Positions 44,102 through 55,325 of a DNA stretch of 55,325 nucleotides are shown here, one piece after another. Source of the stretch: Nocardia pseudovaccinii NBRC 100343 (GTDB taxonomy: Bacteria > Actinomycetota > Actinomycetes > Mycobacteriales > Mycobacteriaceae). The stretch covers positions 1 through 55,325 of the forward strand of contig NZ_BDBY01000172.1 of NCBI RefSeq assembly GCF_001613225.1, given 5' to 3'. The notes below the pieces were generated by a model. It ran no database searches, was not told the DNA's origin, and saw nothing but the letters and a program-made list of their open reading frames with translations. Position 1 is the stretch's first letter. Each line of letters starts with the position of its first letter. Position numbers and translations under genes: made by a program.

Positions 44102-46666
44102 TTATCGCGGTCGCAGCGTAACCGGCAGTGCTGAGGGAGACAGGACGAAGTCTCGATTGGAGGCGCGCACCGTGTAGTTCGGGTCGGGTGTCGGGCGCCA
44201 GCGGGCGAGCAGTGCGGCGGCGGCGAGGCCGATCTCGATCATGGCGAAATGATCACCGAGGCAGCGGCGACGGCCGACGCCGAACGAGAGGTTGGCCTTC
44301 TTGTCGATATCGGCTGCGCGCTCGGGCGACCAGCGATCCGGGTCGAACGCTTCCGGATCGGCGTAGTAGCGCTTGTTGTGCTGAACCAGATAGGGGGAGA
44401 ACATGATTGCCGTGCCGTCCGGAACGGTGAGTCCGCCGATGGTGACGTCGCCGTCGGCGGTGCCCGCGCTGATCCACGGGCCCCAGAACCGAAGTGTCTC
44501 TGCCACAACCTGTTTCAGATAGGGAAGTGCGCCGAGATGATCGGCGCGGACCGGGCCCGTTCCAACGACCGAATCGAGTTCGGCATACAACCGCTCGGCG
44601 ATGTGCGGGCGACGCATGACCTCGTGCCAGAGCCAGCCGGTCAGCGATGCCATCGAGCCGACGCCACCGGCCAGCATGAGGATCGCTTCGTCGATGATGT
44701 GCTCATCGGACAGCCTCGCGCCGGTCTCGCTGTCGGTGTGCCGGATGAGCGCCGAGACCACATCGTTGAAATCCTCGTCGCGGCGGCGGTATTCGGCGAT
44801 GACAGCGCCGATGGCCGTGCGCAGGTGGCGAGCCTTGGTGCGCCAGCGCCAGTTCGAGATGAGCCGCAGTCGGCGCACCTGCGGGGGCAGCGCGGTGCGC
44901 AGAATGACCTGACTGAGCAGCCATGGGACGCTGTCCCGGATCTCGCGGCGTGCGTGATCGCTGAACTCGGCGGTGAACAGTGTCGAGGAGACCGTGTCGA
45001 GAATCAGGCCGTGCGCCTCGTCCATGAGATTCACGCGTCCGCCCGAAGGCAGTCCCGCCGACCAGGTTTCGGCGATATCGGCCGCCGACCGCGTGTATTC
45101 GGCGAGTCGGCTCTGCCGCAGCGCGGGCGAGATCATGCGCCGCCGCAGCTTGTGCTCTTCACCGCGCAGAACATTGACGGACCCGCCCGCGACATCCTCG
45201 ATGGCCTCCCGCAGATCGTCCCGATTGAGTTCGGCATCGCCCAGCCCGACTTCGCGGACGAGATCAGGTGTGGTGAGCAGATATCCGGTCTTCTGGCCGA
45301 ACCGCAGGCGCACGATCGGGCCGAGGTCGGCCAGCGAGGTGACGAAGCCCGGAGCGTCGCGCAGGGCCCGCAGACTGTGGCCGACCAGCGGCAACCGACC
45401 AGGCGCGGTTGGTACTTCCGAAAGTGATTGCGGCATGACCAGTTCCGGGCTGCGCGCGGACTCGGCCCTGGCCTGCCGATAGAATTCGAGCACGGTACCG
45501 ATGTGCTGCGACTGGCGCACCGAGTCGCCGTATTTGCCGAGAATCTGGCCCATTTCCGCGAGCGCGGAGCGATCGCCGTTCAGCTCGGCGATGGTATCGG
45601 CGATCGCCACCGGTGACGGATCGGCGGTGCGAATGCCGCCCCCGGCAGGCACCGACTCGTCGAGGTCGGGATCGCAGTAGATGATCGGCAGGCCGACCGC
45701 CACCGCCTCCAACAGGACCATGCCCTGTGTGTCGAAACCGTTGGAGGGGAACAGCAGTGCGTCGCCTTCGGACATGGCAGCGAGGCATTCGGCCTGAGTG
45801 GCCCTGCCGTGCAAGCGGATTCGGTCCGCGAGTCGATATTCGGCGATGACGGCGGTCGCCCGACCCTGCAGGTCACCGTCGCCGTAGACGTCGAGTGTGC
45901 AGTCGTCGAGAATCCGCACTGCCTCGATCGCGGCGAGCAGCCGCTTCTCGGCCGACAGCCGTCCGCACCAGATCAGCCGCAATGGCGCGTCGATCGCGCG
46001 TTCGACAACCGGTGTGCCGCCGAGGTTTTCGATGAGCTCGTCATCGACACCGTTCGATACCACCCGAAGCGGCCGGGTCAGACCGTGGGCGAGCAGTTGG
46101 TCGGCGAAGTGCTGGGTCGGCGCGATGACCTGATCCGCGGCCTGGGCCTGACCGACGATCGTCCACCAGACATGGCGTGCCGCACGGCTTTCGGCGCGGT
46201 GCGGCATGTGCTGATCGTGCGGTACGAAACGGCCGTGCAGGGCGCGCAGGGCCAACGCCGCCGGATAGGGGGCGGGCGAGGTGTTCTCGATGAACGCGTC
46301 GTCGCGGCTCTGGGCCGTGTGGATCAGCGGAATCCGGTGTCGCCGTGCGGCTTTCATACCAGCGATGGCGACACCGTAGGTGGTGTGGGTATGTACGAGG
46401 TCGATCGGGCCGCGCGCGGCGAAGGCGGCGTCGATGAGTTCGGCATTATGCTTGGTCGGCAGCACAACTGGGAATCCGTTCACCGCGAGACCACCGGCGG
46501 CGCGCAGCGGCACCACATTCGGGAGCCGGTCGGCGCCCGGCTGCGGTGCGACGAACAGGGTGACGCGGTGACCTGCGCGTTCGAGTCCTCGGCACAGCGA
46601 AGCGACCGCGGTCTGGACCCCACCGAGGGTGGCCGGGTGGTAGTCCATGAACATCGCTATGTGCAC
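44102..46666 (-). CDS. GT4 glycosyltransferase-cytochrome P450 fusion protein
   Basis: An uninterrupted 854-residue frame. Residues 1-410 are a GT4-type glycosyltransferase: MHIAMFMDYHPATLGGVQTA with the Gly-rich N-terminal loop, DLVHTHTTYGVAIAGM, VSNGVDDELIENLG, LRLIWCGRLSAEKRLLAAIE and NGFDTQGMVLLEAVAVGLPI. Residues 411-854 are a complete P450: VPTAPGRLPLVGHS at the start, ExxR in VAETLRFWGPW, and the heme loop SFGVGRRRCLGDHF with Cys802. Met411 is in frame where a stand-alone P450 would begin, so a lost stop or in-frame joining is likely. The I-helix reads MLAGGVGSMAS, lacking the acidic residue. Divergent from a GT1 gene, suggesting glycosylation plus oxidation of one product. Confidence 0.85.
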   Translation of the reverse strand: MHIAMFMDYHPATLGGVQTAVASLCRGLERAGHRVTLFVAPQPGADRLPNVVPLRAAGGLAVNGFPVVLPTKHNAELIDAAFAARGPIDLVHTHTTYGVAIAGMKAARRHRIPLIHTAQSRDDAFIENTSPAPYPAALALRALHGRFVPHDQHMPHRAESRAARHVWWTIVGQAQAADQVIAPTQHFADQLLAHGLTRPLRVVSNGVDDELIENLGGTPVVERAIDAPLRLIWCGRLSAEKRLLAAIEAVRILDDCTLDVYGDGDLQGRATAVIAEYRLADRIRLHGRATQAECLAAMSEGDALLFPSNGFDTQGMVLLEAVAVGLPIIYCDPDLDESVPAGGGIRTADPSPVAIADTIAELNGDRSALAEMGQILGKYGDSVRQSQHIGTVLEFYRQARAESARSPELVMPQSLSEVPTAPGRLPLVGHSLRALRDAPGFVTSLADLGPIVRLRFGQKTGYLLTTPDLVREVGLGDAELNRDDLREAIEDVAGGSVNVLRGEEHKLRRRMISPALRQSRLAEYTRSAADIAETWSAGLPSGGRVNLMDEAHGLILDTVSSTLFTAEFSDHARREIRDSVPWLLSQVILRTALPPQVRRLRLISNWRWRTKARHLRTAIGAVIAEYRRRDEDFNDVVSALIRHTDSETGARLSDEHIIDEAILMLAGGVGSMASLTGWLWHEVMRRPHIAERLYAELDSVVGTGPVRADHLGALPYLKQVVAETLRFWGPWISAGTADGDVTIGGLTVPDGTAIMFSPYLVQHNKRYYADPEAFDPDRWSPERAADIDKKANLSFGVGRRRCLGDHFAMIEIGLAAAALLARWRPTPDPNYTVRASNRDFVLSPSALPVTLRPR

Positions 46667-46764
46667 AATGGCACTTTACTGACACATCGCCGCCGTGCGG
46701 AGCCCTTACTTCTGTGGAATATCCGGTCGGCGTTGTCAGGTGACCCGATACCGAAAGAGCAGCC

Positions 46765-48042
46765 GTGAAAATAGCGATTCCGCTCACCGGAACCCGCGGT
46801 GATGTCCAGCCCGTCGTGGCGCTGGGACTCGAGCTGCGCCGTCGCGGCCATGATGTGCTGCTCGGGGCGCCGCCGAATCTGGTCGAATTCGCCACGGCCA
46901 CCGGGCTTTCCGCGCGCGCCTGTGGACCGGATGTGCAGCAGCTGTACAGTTCGGACGCCGGGCAAAGGGCGCTGGCCGCGGGCAACACCTTGCGGCTCAT
47001 GCAATTGGTAGCCCGGCAGATGGCCGATTATGCCCAGCAGATGAATCGAGAAGTCATCGACGTTTGCACGGGTGCGGATCTGATCGTGGCGAGCACCGTC
47101 ACCGAGGATCGGGCCAGTTCGATTGCCGAGGCAATGGGGGTTCCACTGGTCAGTCTGCATTATTTCCCCTGCCGGAGTAATGGCGCATATCCGTTTCCGG
47201 GTGCGCTTCCGCCGCGGTGGAATCCGCCTGCGGCCGTGAATCGTGCGACGTGGGCGGTGGCGGAGAATCTGCGCCGGGTGGTGTTCATGCGTTATCTGAA
47301 TGATCTACGCGCGACGCTCGGGCTGCCGAAGTCGCGGGCGAGCACCGCAGCGGTATTGGCGCGCGCGCATGTTCCCGAGGTGCAGATCTACGATCCGGCG
47401 TTGGTGCCCGGCTTGCCCGAACAATGGGATGAGCGCAGGCCGTTCACCGGATTTCTGACGCTCGATCACGCTGCCCGCGAGGCCGTCGGTGATCTGGCCG
47501 GCGACCACGCGGGCATTCTGTCGTGGATCGAGGCGGGGAAGCCGCCGGTGTTCTTCGGATTCGGCAGTATGCCCATTCGGGATACGGCCTCGGTGCTGGC
47601 GATGGTCGTCGAGGTGTCTGCTCGTTTGGGTGTGCGTGCTCTGGTCAGCGCGGGGTGGAGTGATCTGGATATCGCCGATGCGCAGGCAGGGCCGAATGTG
47701 AAAGTTGTCGGTCCGTTCGCGCACGATCTGGTGTTTCCGTACTGTGCCGCGGCGGTGCATCACGGCGGTATCGGGACGCTGTTCGAGAGCCTGCGCGCCG
47801 GATTGCCGACGCTGGTGTGCTCGGTGTCGTTCGAACAGCCGATGTGGGGCGGGCAGGTCGAGCGACTCGGAGTGGGTGCGCATCTGCCGTTCACGCGGCT
47901 GAGCGAAGCTCGGCTGGAACAAGGCGTCGCGTCGCTGCTGACGCCCGAACGCCGCTCCCGCGCATCGGAATTCGCGAAGACGCTGAGCGCCGAGGACGCC
48001 GCTGCCCGCACCGCCGACATCATCGAAGCCGCCGCCCGGTGA
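46765..48042 (+). CDS. GT1 (UGT/GtfB-type) glycosyltransferase
   Basis: A 425-residue enzyme starting MKIAIPLTGTRGDVQPVVAL, the signature of GT1 enzymes that glycosylate sterols, lipids and natural products. The acceptor domain holds LVSLHYFPCRSNGAYPFPG, and the donor domain holds VFFGFGSMPI and VVGPFAHDLVFPYCAAAVHH, GGIGTLFESLRAGLPTLVCS (the HHGGxGT motif). It shares a 98-bp divergent interval with the GT4-P450 fusion and overlaps the downstream permease gene by 4 bp. A hydrophobic aglycone, exported or placed in the envelope, is a reasonable inference. Confidence 0.9.
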   Translation: MKIAIPLTGTRGDVQPVVALGLELRRRGHDVLLGAPPNLVEFATATGLSARACGPDVQQLYSSDAGQRALAAGNTLRLMQLVARQMADYAQQMNREVIDVCTGADLIVASTVTEDRASSIAEAMGVPLVSLHYFPCRSNGAYPFPGALPPRWNPPAAVNRATWAVAENLRRVVFMRYLNDLRATLGLPKSRASTAAVLARAHVPEVQIYDPALVPGLPEQWDERRPFTGFLTLDHAAREAVGDLAGDHAGILSWIEAGKPPVFFGFGSMPIRDTASVLAMVVEVSARLGVRALVSAGWSDLDIADAQAGPNVKVVGPFAHDLVFPYCAAAVHHGGIGTLFESLRAGLPTLVCSVSFEQPMWGGQVERLGVGAHLPFTRLSEARLEQGVASLLTPERRSRASEFAKTLSAEDAAARTADIIEAAAR

Positions 48043-48797
48043 CCGACGTCTTCGCAGACACCCTTGTCATGTTCCGCCGCTGTGCCCGGCACACCCTGCG
48101 CAGCCGCGACACCCTGATCATTTCGCTGCTCATGCCGATTCTGGTGATGCTGCTGTTCACCTACGTCTTCGGCGGTGCCATCGATGTCGGCGGACCCTAT
48201 CTCGACTATGTGGTACCCGGAATCATGTTGCTGTGCACGGGTTTCGGCTCATCGATCACCGCCACTGCCGTCTCCACCGATATGACAGGGGGCAGCATCG
48301 ACCGCTTCCGCACCCTGCCGATGTTCCGTCAGGCCGTGCTCGCAGGCCACGTCGCCGAGGGCGTTGTCCGCAATCTCGCGGCCATCGCGATCGCGGTCAC
48401 GGTGGCGCTCGCCCTCGGCTACCGCCCTCAGGCCGGTCCGCTCGGCTGGCTGGCGGCCCTCGCGGTAATCATCCTGTTCGTCACCGCCATCTCCTGGATC
48501 GCCGTCGCCCTCGGCCTGGTCGCCAAGAATCCGGAAGCCGCCGGCGGCCTCACCTACGCCATCATGTTCATCCCCTACATCAGCAGCGCCTTCGTCCAAA
48601 CCACCACCATGCCCCACTGGCTGCGCGGCTTCGCCGACTACCAACCCGCCACCCCCATCATCGAAACCGTGCGCGGACTCCTGAACTCTTTCGACACCGG
48701 TCACAACGCCCCCCTCGCCCTCCTCTGGTGCGCCATGCTCGGCGCCCTCGGATTCACCAGCGCCAGCATCGTATTCGGTCGCTTGTCGCACCACTGA
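48039..48797 (+). CDS. ABC-2 type permease without an adjacent ATPase
   Basis: A 252-residue membrane protein starting at a GTG whose last two bases overlap the GT1 stop. It has six hydrophobic helices (LMPILVMLLFTYVFGGAI; LAALAVIILFVTAISWIAVA) and the DrrB-type loop GGSIDRFRTLPMFRQAVLAG. The C-terminal region reads QTTTMPHWLRGFADYQPATP, IIETVRGLL. DrrB-type permeases need an ATPase, and the only ATPases in the window are those at 8309, the broken metN and the ABC-F protein. It must borrow one from elsewhere. Coupling to GT1 suggests export of a glycosylated product. Confidence 0.9.
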   Translation: MTDVFADTLVMFRRCARHTLRSRDTLIISLLMPILVMLLFTYVFGGAIDVGGPYLDYVVPGIMLLCTGFGSSITATAVSTDMTGGSIDRFRTLPMFRQAVLAGHVAEGVVRNLAAIAIAVTVALALGYRPQAGPLGWLAALAVIILFVTAISWIAVALGLVAKNPEAAGGLTYAIMFIPYISSAFVQTTTMPHWLRGFADYQPATPIIETVRGLLNSFDTGHNAPLALLWCAMLGALGFTSASIVFGRLSHH

Positions 48798-48870
48798 CGG
48801 CTCGTATGCGCCGCCGACGAAGATCGAGGCGACGTGTATCGCGGGAATGCGTCGCATCCCGTCGATGGGC

Positions 48871-49662
48871 TCAACGCATATTGCGGTGACCGGCGGCTAG
48901 TTCGGTCATTACCTTGTCGGCGCCGAAGAGACGCTGGACGCGGCTCGAGAGATTGGGGGCGATCAGGGCCAAAGTCGCGCCGAGGCGGACCGGGAGAGGG
49001 GCCACGTCGGTTTCGGCGATGTTCCGTTCGATCGCCCGGACCACGGCGTTCGCGACATCTTCCGGGCTTCGGGTGCCGACGCCGGGTGGTACCGCCGCGC
49101 CGGATTTGACGAACATGCCCGCGTCCCTGACGAATCCGGGATAGATCGAGGAGACACCGATACCGCGGCTTTGCAGGTCGGCGCGCAAGGCCAAGGCGAA
49201 GCCGCGCAGTCCGAATTTGGTCGCGTTGTACATCGCCGCCTTGCCGGATGCGGCCTTACCGGACAGGGAGTTGATGAAGACCAGGTGTCCTTTGCCGCGT
49301 TCGGCCATCCGCGCACCGGCGAGGCGGGCAAGCACGATGGGGGCGCGCAGATTGACCTCCAGCGCCCGATCGATCTCGGTAAGCGAATAGTCGAGCAGGT
49401 CGCCCGAACCGGGCAGCGCGGCATTGGCGATGACGACATCGAGGTCACCGGCCTCCTCGAGCAGCTTCTCGGCACCACCCGGCACGGCGAGGTCCGCGAC
49501 CACCGCCCGCGCGCCGAACCGGGTCGCGACCTGGTCGAGTGCTTCGGCTCGCCGTCCGGACAGCACTACGTTCGCGCCCCGGGCGGTGACCGCGGCGGCG
49601 ATCGCGACCCCGATCCCGCCCGTCGCGCCGGTGATCAGGACTCGTGCTCCGTTCAGTTCCAT
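48871..49662 (-). CDS. Short-chain dehydrogenase/reductase
   Basis: A 263-residue SDR starting MELNGARVLITGATGGIGVA. The cofactor loop is TGATGGIG, the NNAG-like segment is VVIANAALPGSGDLLDYS, and the active site is FINSLSGKAASGKAAMYNAT with the YxxxK pattern in YNATK. The C-terminal region has VRAIERNIAETDVAPLPV and is longer than in FabG types, resembling SDRs of the DltE-like group. It ends 73 bp from the convergent permease and is preceded by the acnR gene on the same strand, with about 100 bp between. Confidence 0.92.
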   Translation of the reverse strand: MELNGARVLITGATGGIGVAIAAAVTARGANVVLSGRRAEALDQVATRFGARAVVADLAVPGGAEKLLEEAGDLDVVIANAALPGSGDLLDYSLTEIDRALEVNLRAPIVLARLAGARMAERGKGHLVFINSLSGKAASGKAAMYNATKFGLRGFALALRADLQSRGIGVSSIYPGFVRDAGMFVKSGAAVPPGVGTRSPEDVANAVVRAIERNIAETDVAPLPVRLGATLALIAPNLSSRVQRLFGADKVMTELAAGHRNMR

Positions 49663-49762
49663 GTCGACGATTATTGTCGAGATTCCGCATTCCGTGACGC
49701 ATCCGTGGTTGCTCGGTGTCGTCGTGACCCGGATGGTCCGCGCGAGGGATGCAGCGGCCGAT

Positions 49763-50329
49763 TCACTCCTTGCGGCGGACCGAGGCTTCTACGAGATCCA
49801 GTACGGCGGAGAGGTTTTCGTTGGTGTGGCCGGAGGCTATGCGGGCGATCAGTCCGTCCAGCACCAGATCCAGGTAGCCGAGGAGGACGTCGGTGGGGAC
49901 GTCGTCGCGGAGGGCGCCAGCGGCCTTGCGACGTTCCAGGCGGGCGAGGGTGGCGGCGGTCAGTTCGGCGGAGCGCTGGGTCCAGCTGGCGCGGAACTCC
50001 GGATCGGTGCGCAGGCGGCGCGCGATCTCCAGACGGGTTCCGAGCCAATTGAATTGCTCCGGGTGGGCGAGCATATCGCGCATGACCTGCACCAGACCCT
50101 GATTGGCCGCGACATCGGCCATGCGGTCGGCATCTTCTTGGGCCAGCGCGAGGAACAGGGCGTCCTTGTCCCGGAAGTGGTGGAAGATCGCGCCGCGGGA
50201 CAGGCCGATGGCCTCTTCCAAGCGGCGCACGGTCGCGCCGTCGTACCCGTACTCGGCGAAACAGGCCCGCGCCCCGTCCAGAATCTGACTACGCCGGGCG
50301 GCGAGGTGATCATCACTGACTTTGGGCAT
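49763..50329 (-). CDS. acnR: TetR-family regulator AcnR (aconitase repressor)
   Basis: A 188-residue TetR-type repressor starting MPKVSDDHLAARRSQILDGA. The HTH is FAEYGYDGATVRRLEEAIGL, SRGAIFHHFRDKDALFLALA, almost identical in style to corynebacterial and mycobacterial AcnR. The ligand domain includes DPEFRASWTQRSAELTAATL. In Corynebacterium glutamicum AcnR represses acn and senses iron/citrate status. Here the gene follows acn on the same strand after 97 bp and a strong terminator, as I recall for Rv1474c. A matching operator lies upstream of acn at 53392. Confidence 0.92.
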   Translation of the reverse strand: MPKVSDDHLAARRSQILDGARACFAEYGYDGATVRRLEEAIGLSRGAIFHHFRDKDALFLALAQEDADRMADVAANQGLVQVMRDMLAHPEQFNWLGTRLEIARRLRTDPEFRASWTQRSAELTAATLARLERRKAAGALRDDVPTDVLLGYLDLVLDGLIARIASGHTNENLSAVLDLVEASVRRKE

Positions 50330-50372
50330 TTCGGCGGGCTCCTCCGAGCGAAGCGGGCAATGCGATGTGAAG

Positions 50373-50410
50373 AGGTCCGCGCACCGCGGGGTAATGCGGT
50401 GCGCGGACCT
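50373..50410. terminator. Terminator-like hairpin between acn and acnR
   Basis: AGGTCCGCGCACCGC (50373-50387) pairs perfectly with GCGGTGCGCGGACCT (50396-50410) across an 8-nt loop. It lies 17 bp after the acn stop. Tail on the minus strand is CTTCACAT, so U-poor; partial read-through into acnR is possible. Confidence 0.7.
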
Positions 50411-50426
50411 ACTACAGCACAGTCGT

Positions 50427-53577
<3,151 letters not shown>

Positions 53578-54153
53578 ATGACCGTCTCGCACACCTCGGT
53601 GTTCACGCCCATGCGCGCCGAACTCCCCCCTGGTATCGGCGAAAAGACGTTGACCCAGATCAAGGAGGATGTGGTCGACAATCATGTGGCCACGCCGAAG
53701 GGGAGGGATCAGGACGCACTCGAGGCGGTCGTCGCCGATGCTCGCGCCCACGGCATCGAGCTCAGCATCGTGGTGATTCCCGGTAATCCAGGCCACGACT
53801 CCAATCTACGTGACCTGGCCACCGAGGTCGGCAAGACCGAGCGCGGAACCGTGGTGGTGTTCAGCGACGACTGGGTCGGCACCTACAGCGATTCGATCAG
53901 CCGCGTGAAGCTGGAGCGGGCTGAGGACCTTTCCAAGAGCACTCAGGGGCATTCGGCGCAGGCGGCGCAGCTTTTCGTTGATCAGCTGGAGCGTCCGGAG
54001 ACGTTCTCCTGGACCGCGATCACCAGTGTGTTGCTTGTCGGCACGGCGGCGGTGGTCGGCGGACTCTACTGGGTGAAGTCTCGCCGTTCTGCCGGGCGGG
54101 CTGTGTCGGTAGGGGTTTCGGGTCCCGGCGACGACCGGGATCTCACCTCGTAG
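53578..54153 (+). CDS. Rv1476-family membrane protein
   Basis: About 191 residues from the ATG at 53578 (MTVSHTSVFTPMRAELPPGI); upstream ATGs at 53530 and 53497 are possible but lack a ribosome-binding site. Residues 20-140 are a soluble domain with an HGIELSIVVIPGNPG and RGTVVVFSDDWVGTYSD pattern, resembling extracytoplasmic TPM-like domains. A single hydrophobic helix (WTAITSVLLVGTAAVVGGLY) lies near residues 150-170, followed by a basic stop-transfer segment (KSRRSAGR) and a polar tail. It is the neighbour of ripA in mycobacteria, as here. Function is unknown; a link to cell-wall hydrolysis is inferred from position only. Confidence 0.8.
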   Translation: MTVSHTSVFTPMRAELPPGIGEKTLTQIKEDVVDNHVATPKGRDQDALEAVVADARAHGIELSIVVIPGNPGHDSNLRDLATEVGKTERGTVVVFSDDWVGTYSDSISRVKLERAEDLSKSTQGHSAQAAQLFVDQLERPETFSWTAITSVLLVGTAAVVGGLYWVKSRRSAGRAVSVGVSGPGDDRDLTS

Positions 54154-54417
54154 CGAGCATTCGCTCAGTTACTTTTCCTGTCGGTCGGTTTGTTTCGACC
54201 GACTGAATCCTCGCGCCTGTGCGGCTATTTCTCGGCAACGACAAAATTACGCGGCTGTAGTTCTGTTGCCAGAGTTTCTTTGGTGAATGATGTGTCGTAC
54301 GGTTCGAATGATGACTGATGGGGAAAGAGTGTTCAGAGAGCTATCTGTGCACCACTGAGCGTGATGGTTCGCAGGGGGCTCGTGAGGTTAAGCCTGGTCG
54401 GGTCCTTGGGAGGTGCG
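54154..54417 (+). other. ripA leader/promoter region with a small hairpin
   Basis: This 264-bp stretch is visibly more AT-rich than its surroundings. GTCGGTCG (54180-54187) and CGACCGAC (54196-54203) make an 8-bp hairpin that may terminate the upstream gene. GGCAAC (54234-54239) and GTTGCC (54265-54270) could pair in the ripA leader. I found no convincing riboswitch core. Confidence 0.5.
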
Positions 54418-55325
54418 ATGCGCAACAACGGCGTTGCCGGTTCTCGGCGTCCGCTGTGGGTCGCTCTGGGGTTGCTGGTCACTGTCGCTGTGCTCGTCAC
54501 GGCCGGACCGGTCGCAGCGGTGCCGCCTGCCCCGCCCAACCCGAGCGATAGCCAGATCGCCGACGCCGGAGCGCAAGTCGACGCCAGAGTGACCGAGGTC
54601 GGCGCACTGATCAACCAGGTCGCGGTGACGGATCAGAAGCTGCGGGAACTCGACGGCGCGATCGCTCAGAAGCGCGAAGAGGTGAACAAGGCCCTCGTCG
54701 ATCTGCAGGACGCCCGCGACGCCGCCGACGCGGCTGCCGCCGCGGTGGTGCAGACCCAGCGCGAACTGAGCGACGCCGGAACCCAGGTCGACCAGGCCAG
54801 ACGCAACTTCGACCAGTTCGCGGTGCAGGCGTACACCCGGCCCGCCGCGACCTCGATGGTCACCTATCTGTCCTCGGCCACCCCGGATGTCGCCCTCAGT
54901 CGCGCCCAGGTGTTCACGCTGGTATCGAAGAATCAGCAGTCGGTGCTCGACTCGCTGCGTCGCGCCCAGATCGAACAGGGCAATAGGAATGCCAGTGCGC
55001 GCCAAGCGAAATCGGCCGCCGACGCGGCCGCCGCTGTGGCCGAGCAGAAGAAGACGGACGCCGAGAACGCCGTCGCCGCCGTGCAGGCCGAACAGGATCA
55101 GCAGGCGGCGCAGCGGGAGGGCCTACTACGCGAGCGCGCGGTGGCGCAGGGCCGCCTCGACCAGGCGCGCGCGAATGTGGCCGGGCTGCAAGGGCAACGT
55201 GAGGCCTATCTGTCCTGGGACGAACAGCGCAAGGCCGAGGAGGCCGCGATCCGCGCGGCTGCCGCGGCCGCTGCCGCACGTGCGGCCCAGGACCAGGCCG
55301 CCAGAGACCGCGCGGCACAGGCGGG
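54418..55325 (+). CDS. ripA: RipA-like peptidoglycan endopeptidase, N-terminal part (cut by window edge)
   Basis: The visible 302 residues start MRNNGVAGSRRPLWVALGLL at 54418, with GGGAGG upstream; an in-frame ATG at 54364 would add 18 residues. A signal peptide runs to about residue 34 (VTVAVLVTAGPVAAVPPAPP). The rest is a long Ala/Gln/Glu/Arg coiled coil (KREEVNKALVDLQDARDAAD; AARAAQDQAARDRAAQAG), as in the N-terminal inhibitory coiled-coil domain of RipA. The catalytic NlpC/P60 domain is expected beyond the window and cannot be checked. RipA cleaves the peptide stem for septum separation. Its position after acn and the Rv1476-like gene supports the name. Confidence 0.85.
   Translation, partial: MRNNGVAGSRRPLWVALGLLVTVAVLVTAGPVAAVPPAPPNPSDSQIADAGAQVDARVTEVGALINQVAVTDQKLRELDGAIAQKREEVNKALVDLQDARDAADAAAAAVVQTQRELSDAGTQVDQARRNFDQFAVQAYTRPAATSMVTYLSSATPDVALSRAQVFTLVSKNQQSVLDSLRRAQIEQGNRNASARQAKSAADAAAAVAEQKKTDAENAVAAVQAEQDQQAAQREGLLRERAVAQGRLDQARANVAGLQGQREAYLSWDEQRKAEEAAIRAAAAAAAARAAQDQAARDRAAQA

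Noticed and set aside
54154..54417. c-di-AMP (ydaO) riboswitch in front of ripA
   Set aside because: Such elements occur before cell-wall hydrolase genes in actinobacteria, but I could not find the conserved core sequences. A covariance-model search would settle it.

Overview
The window is high-GC actinobacterial DNA, most likely Nocardia or a close mycolic-acid-bearing relative. The backbone order is the one I remember from the Mycobacterium tuberculosis Rv1454c-Rv1477 region: qor, ctaA (heme A synthase), an ABC-2 exporter, mptB (mannosyltransferase), sufR-sufB-sufD-sufC-sufS-sufU-sufT, an ABC-F ATPase with a small HTH protein, acnR-acn, an Rv1476-type membrane protein and ripA. MptB, mycobacterial-type Ku, MMPL and RipA proteins all fit such an organism. 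Genus and synteny are recalled knowledge, not a search result.

Layout. 1-9.2 kb: partial quinone reductase, a small conserved protein, a NarI-like membrane protein without heme ligands, a flotillin/NfeD pair, a DJ-1 family protein, a 2-hydroxyacid dehydrogenase, a deleted prolyl aminopeptidase pseudogene, ctaA and the ABC-2 exporter. 9.4-17.9 kb: mptB diverging from the seven-gene suf operon. The suf operon has a SufR-type operator over its start codon and ends in a strong terminator.

17.9-36.8 kb is the first accessory segment. It holds a DoxX-like protein, a DUF4189 secreted protein, a decaying methionine importer (metI frameshifted, metN lacking its 5' end), an IPNS-like oxygenase, an XRE/SnoaL pair, and Ku coupled to a lycopene-cyclase-like protein. 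The main feature is a six-gene operon (26.35-34.68 kb) that looks like a nocardiolactone-type beta-lactone pathway: two OleA-like thiolases, an OleC-like beta-lactone synthetase, an OleD-like reductase, a P450 and an MMPL exporter, with two palindromes upstream. A phage-tail-lysozyme protein with a possible type VII secretion motif follows.

38.9-49.7 kb is the second accessory segment. It contains an MvdD-type ATP-grasp ligase next to a protein with a Thr/Ser/Asp/Cys-rich tail (candidate graspetide RiPP), a thioesterase, a cupin/MarR pair, a LysB/cutinase-like hydrolase, three SDR genes in the wider region, a single ORF joining a GT4 glycosyltransferase to a cytochrome P450, a divergent GT1 glycosyltransferase and an ABC-2 permease with no ATPase. 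The backbone resumes with acnR, acn (with an AcnR-type operator upstream), the Rv1476-like gene and the start of ripA, cut by the window edge.

The best candidates for something undescribed are the GT4-P450 fusion with its neighbours, the ATP-grasp/precursor pair, and the extended beta-lactone operon. I saw no rRNA, tRNA, CRISPR array, insertion sequence or intact prophage.
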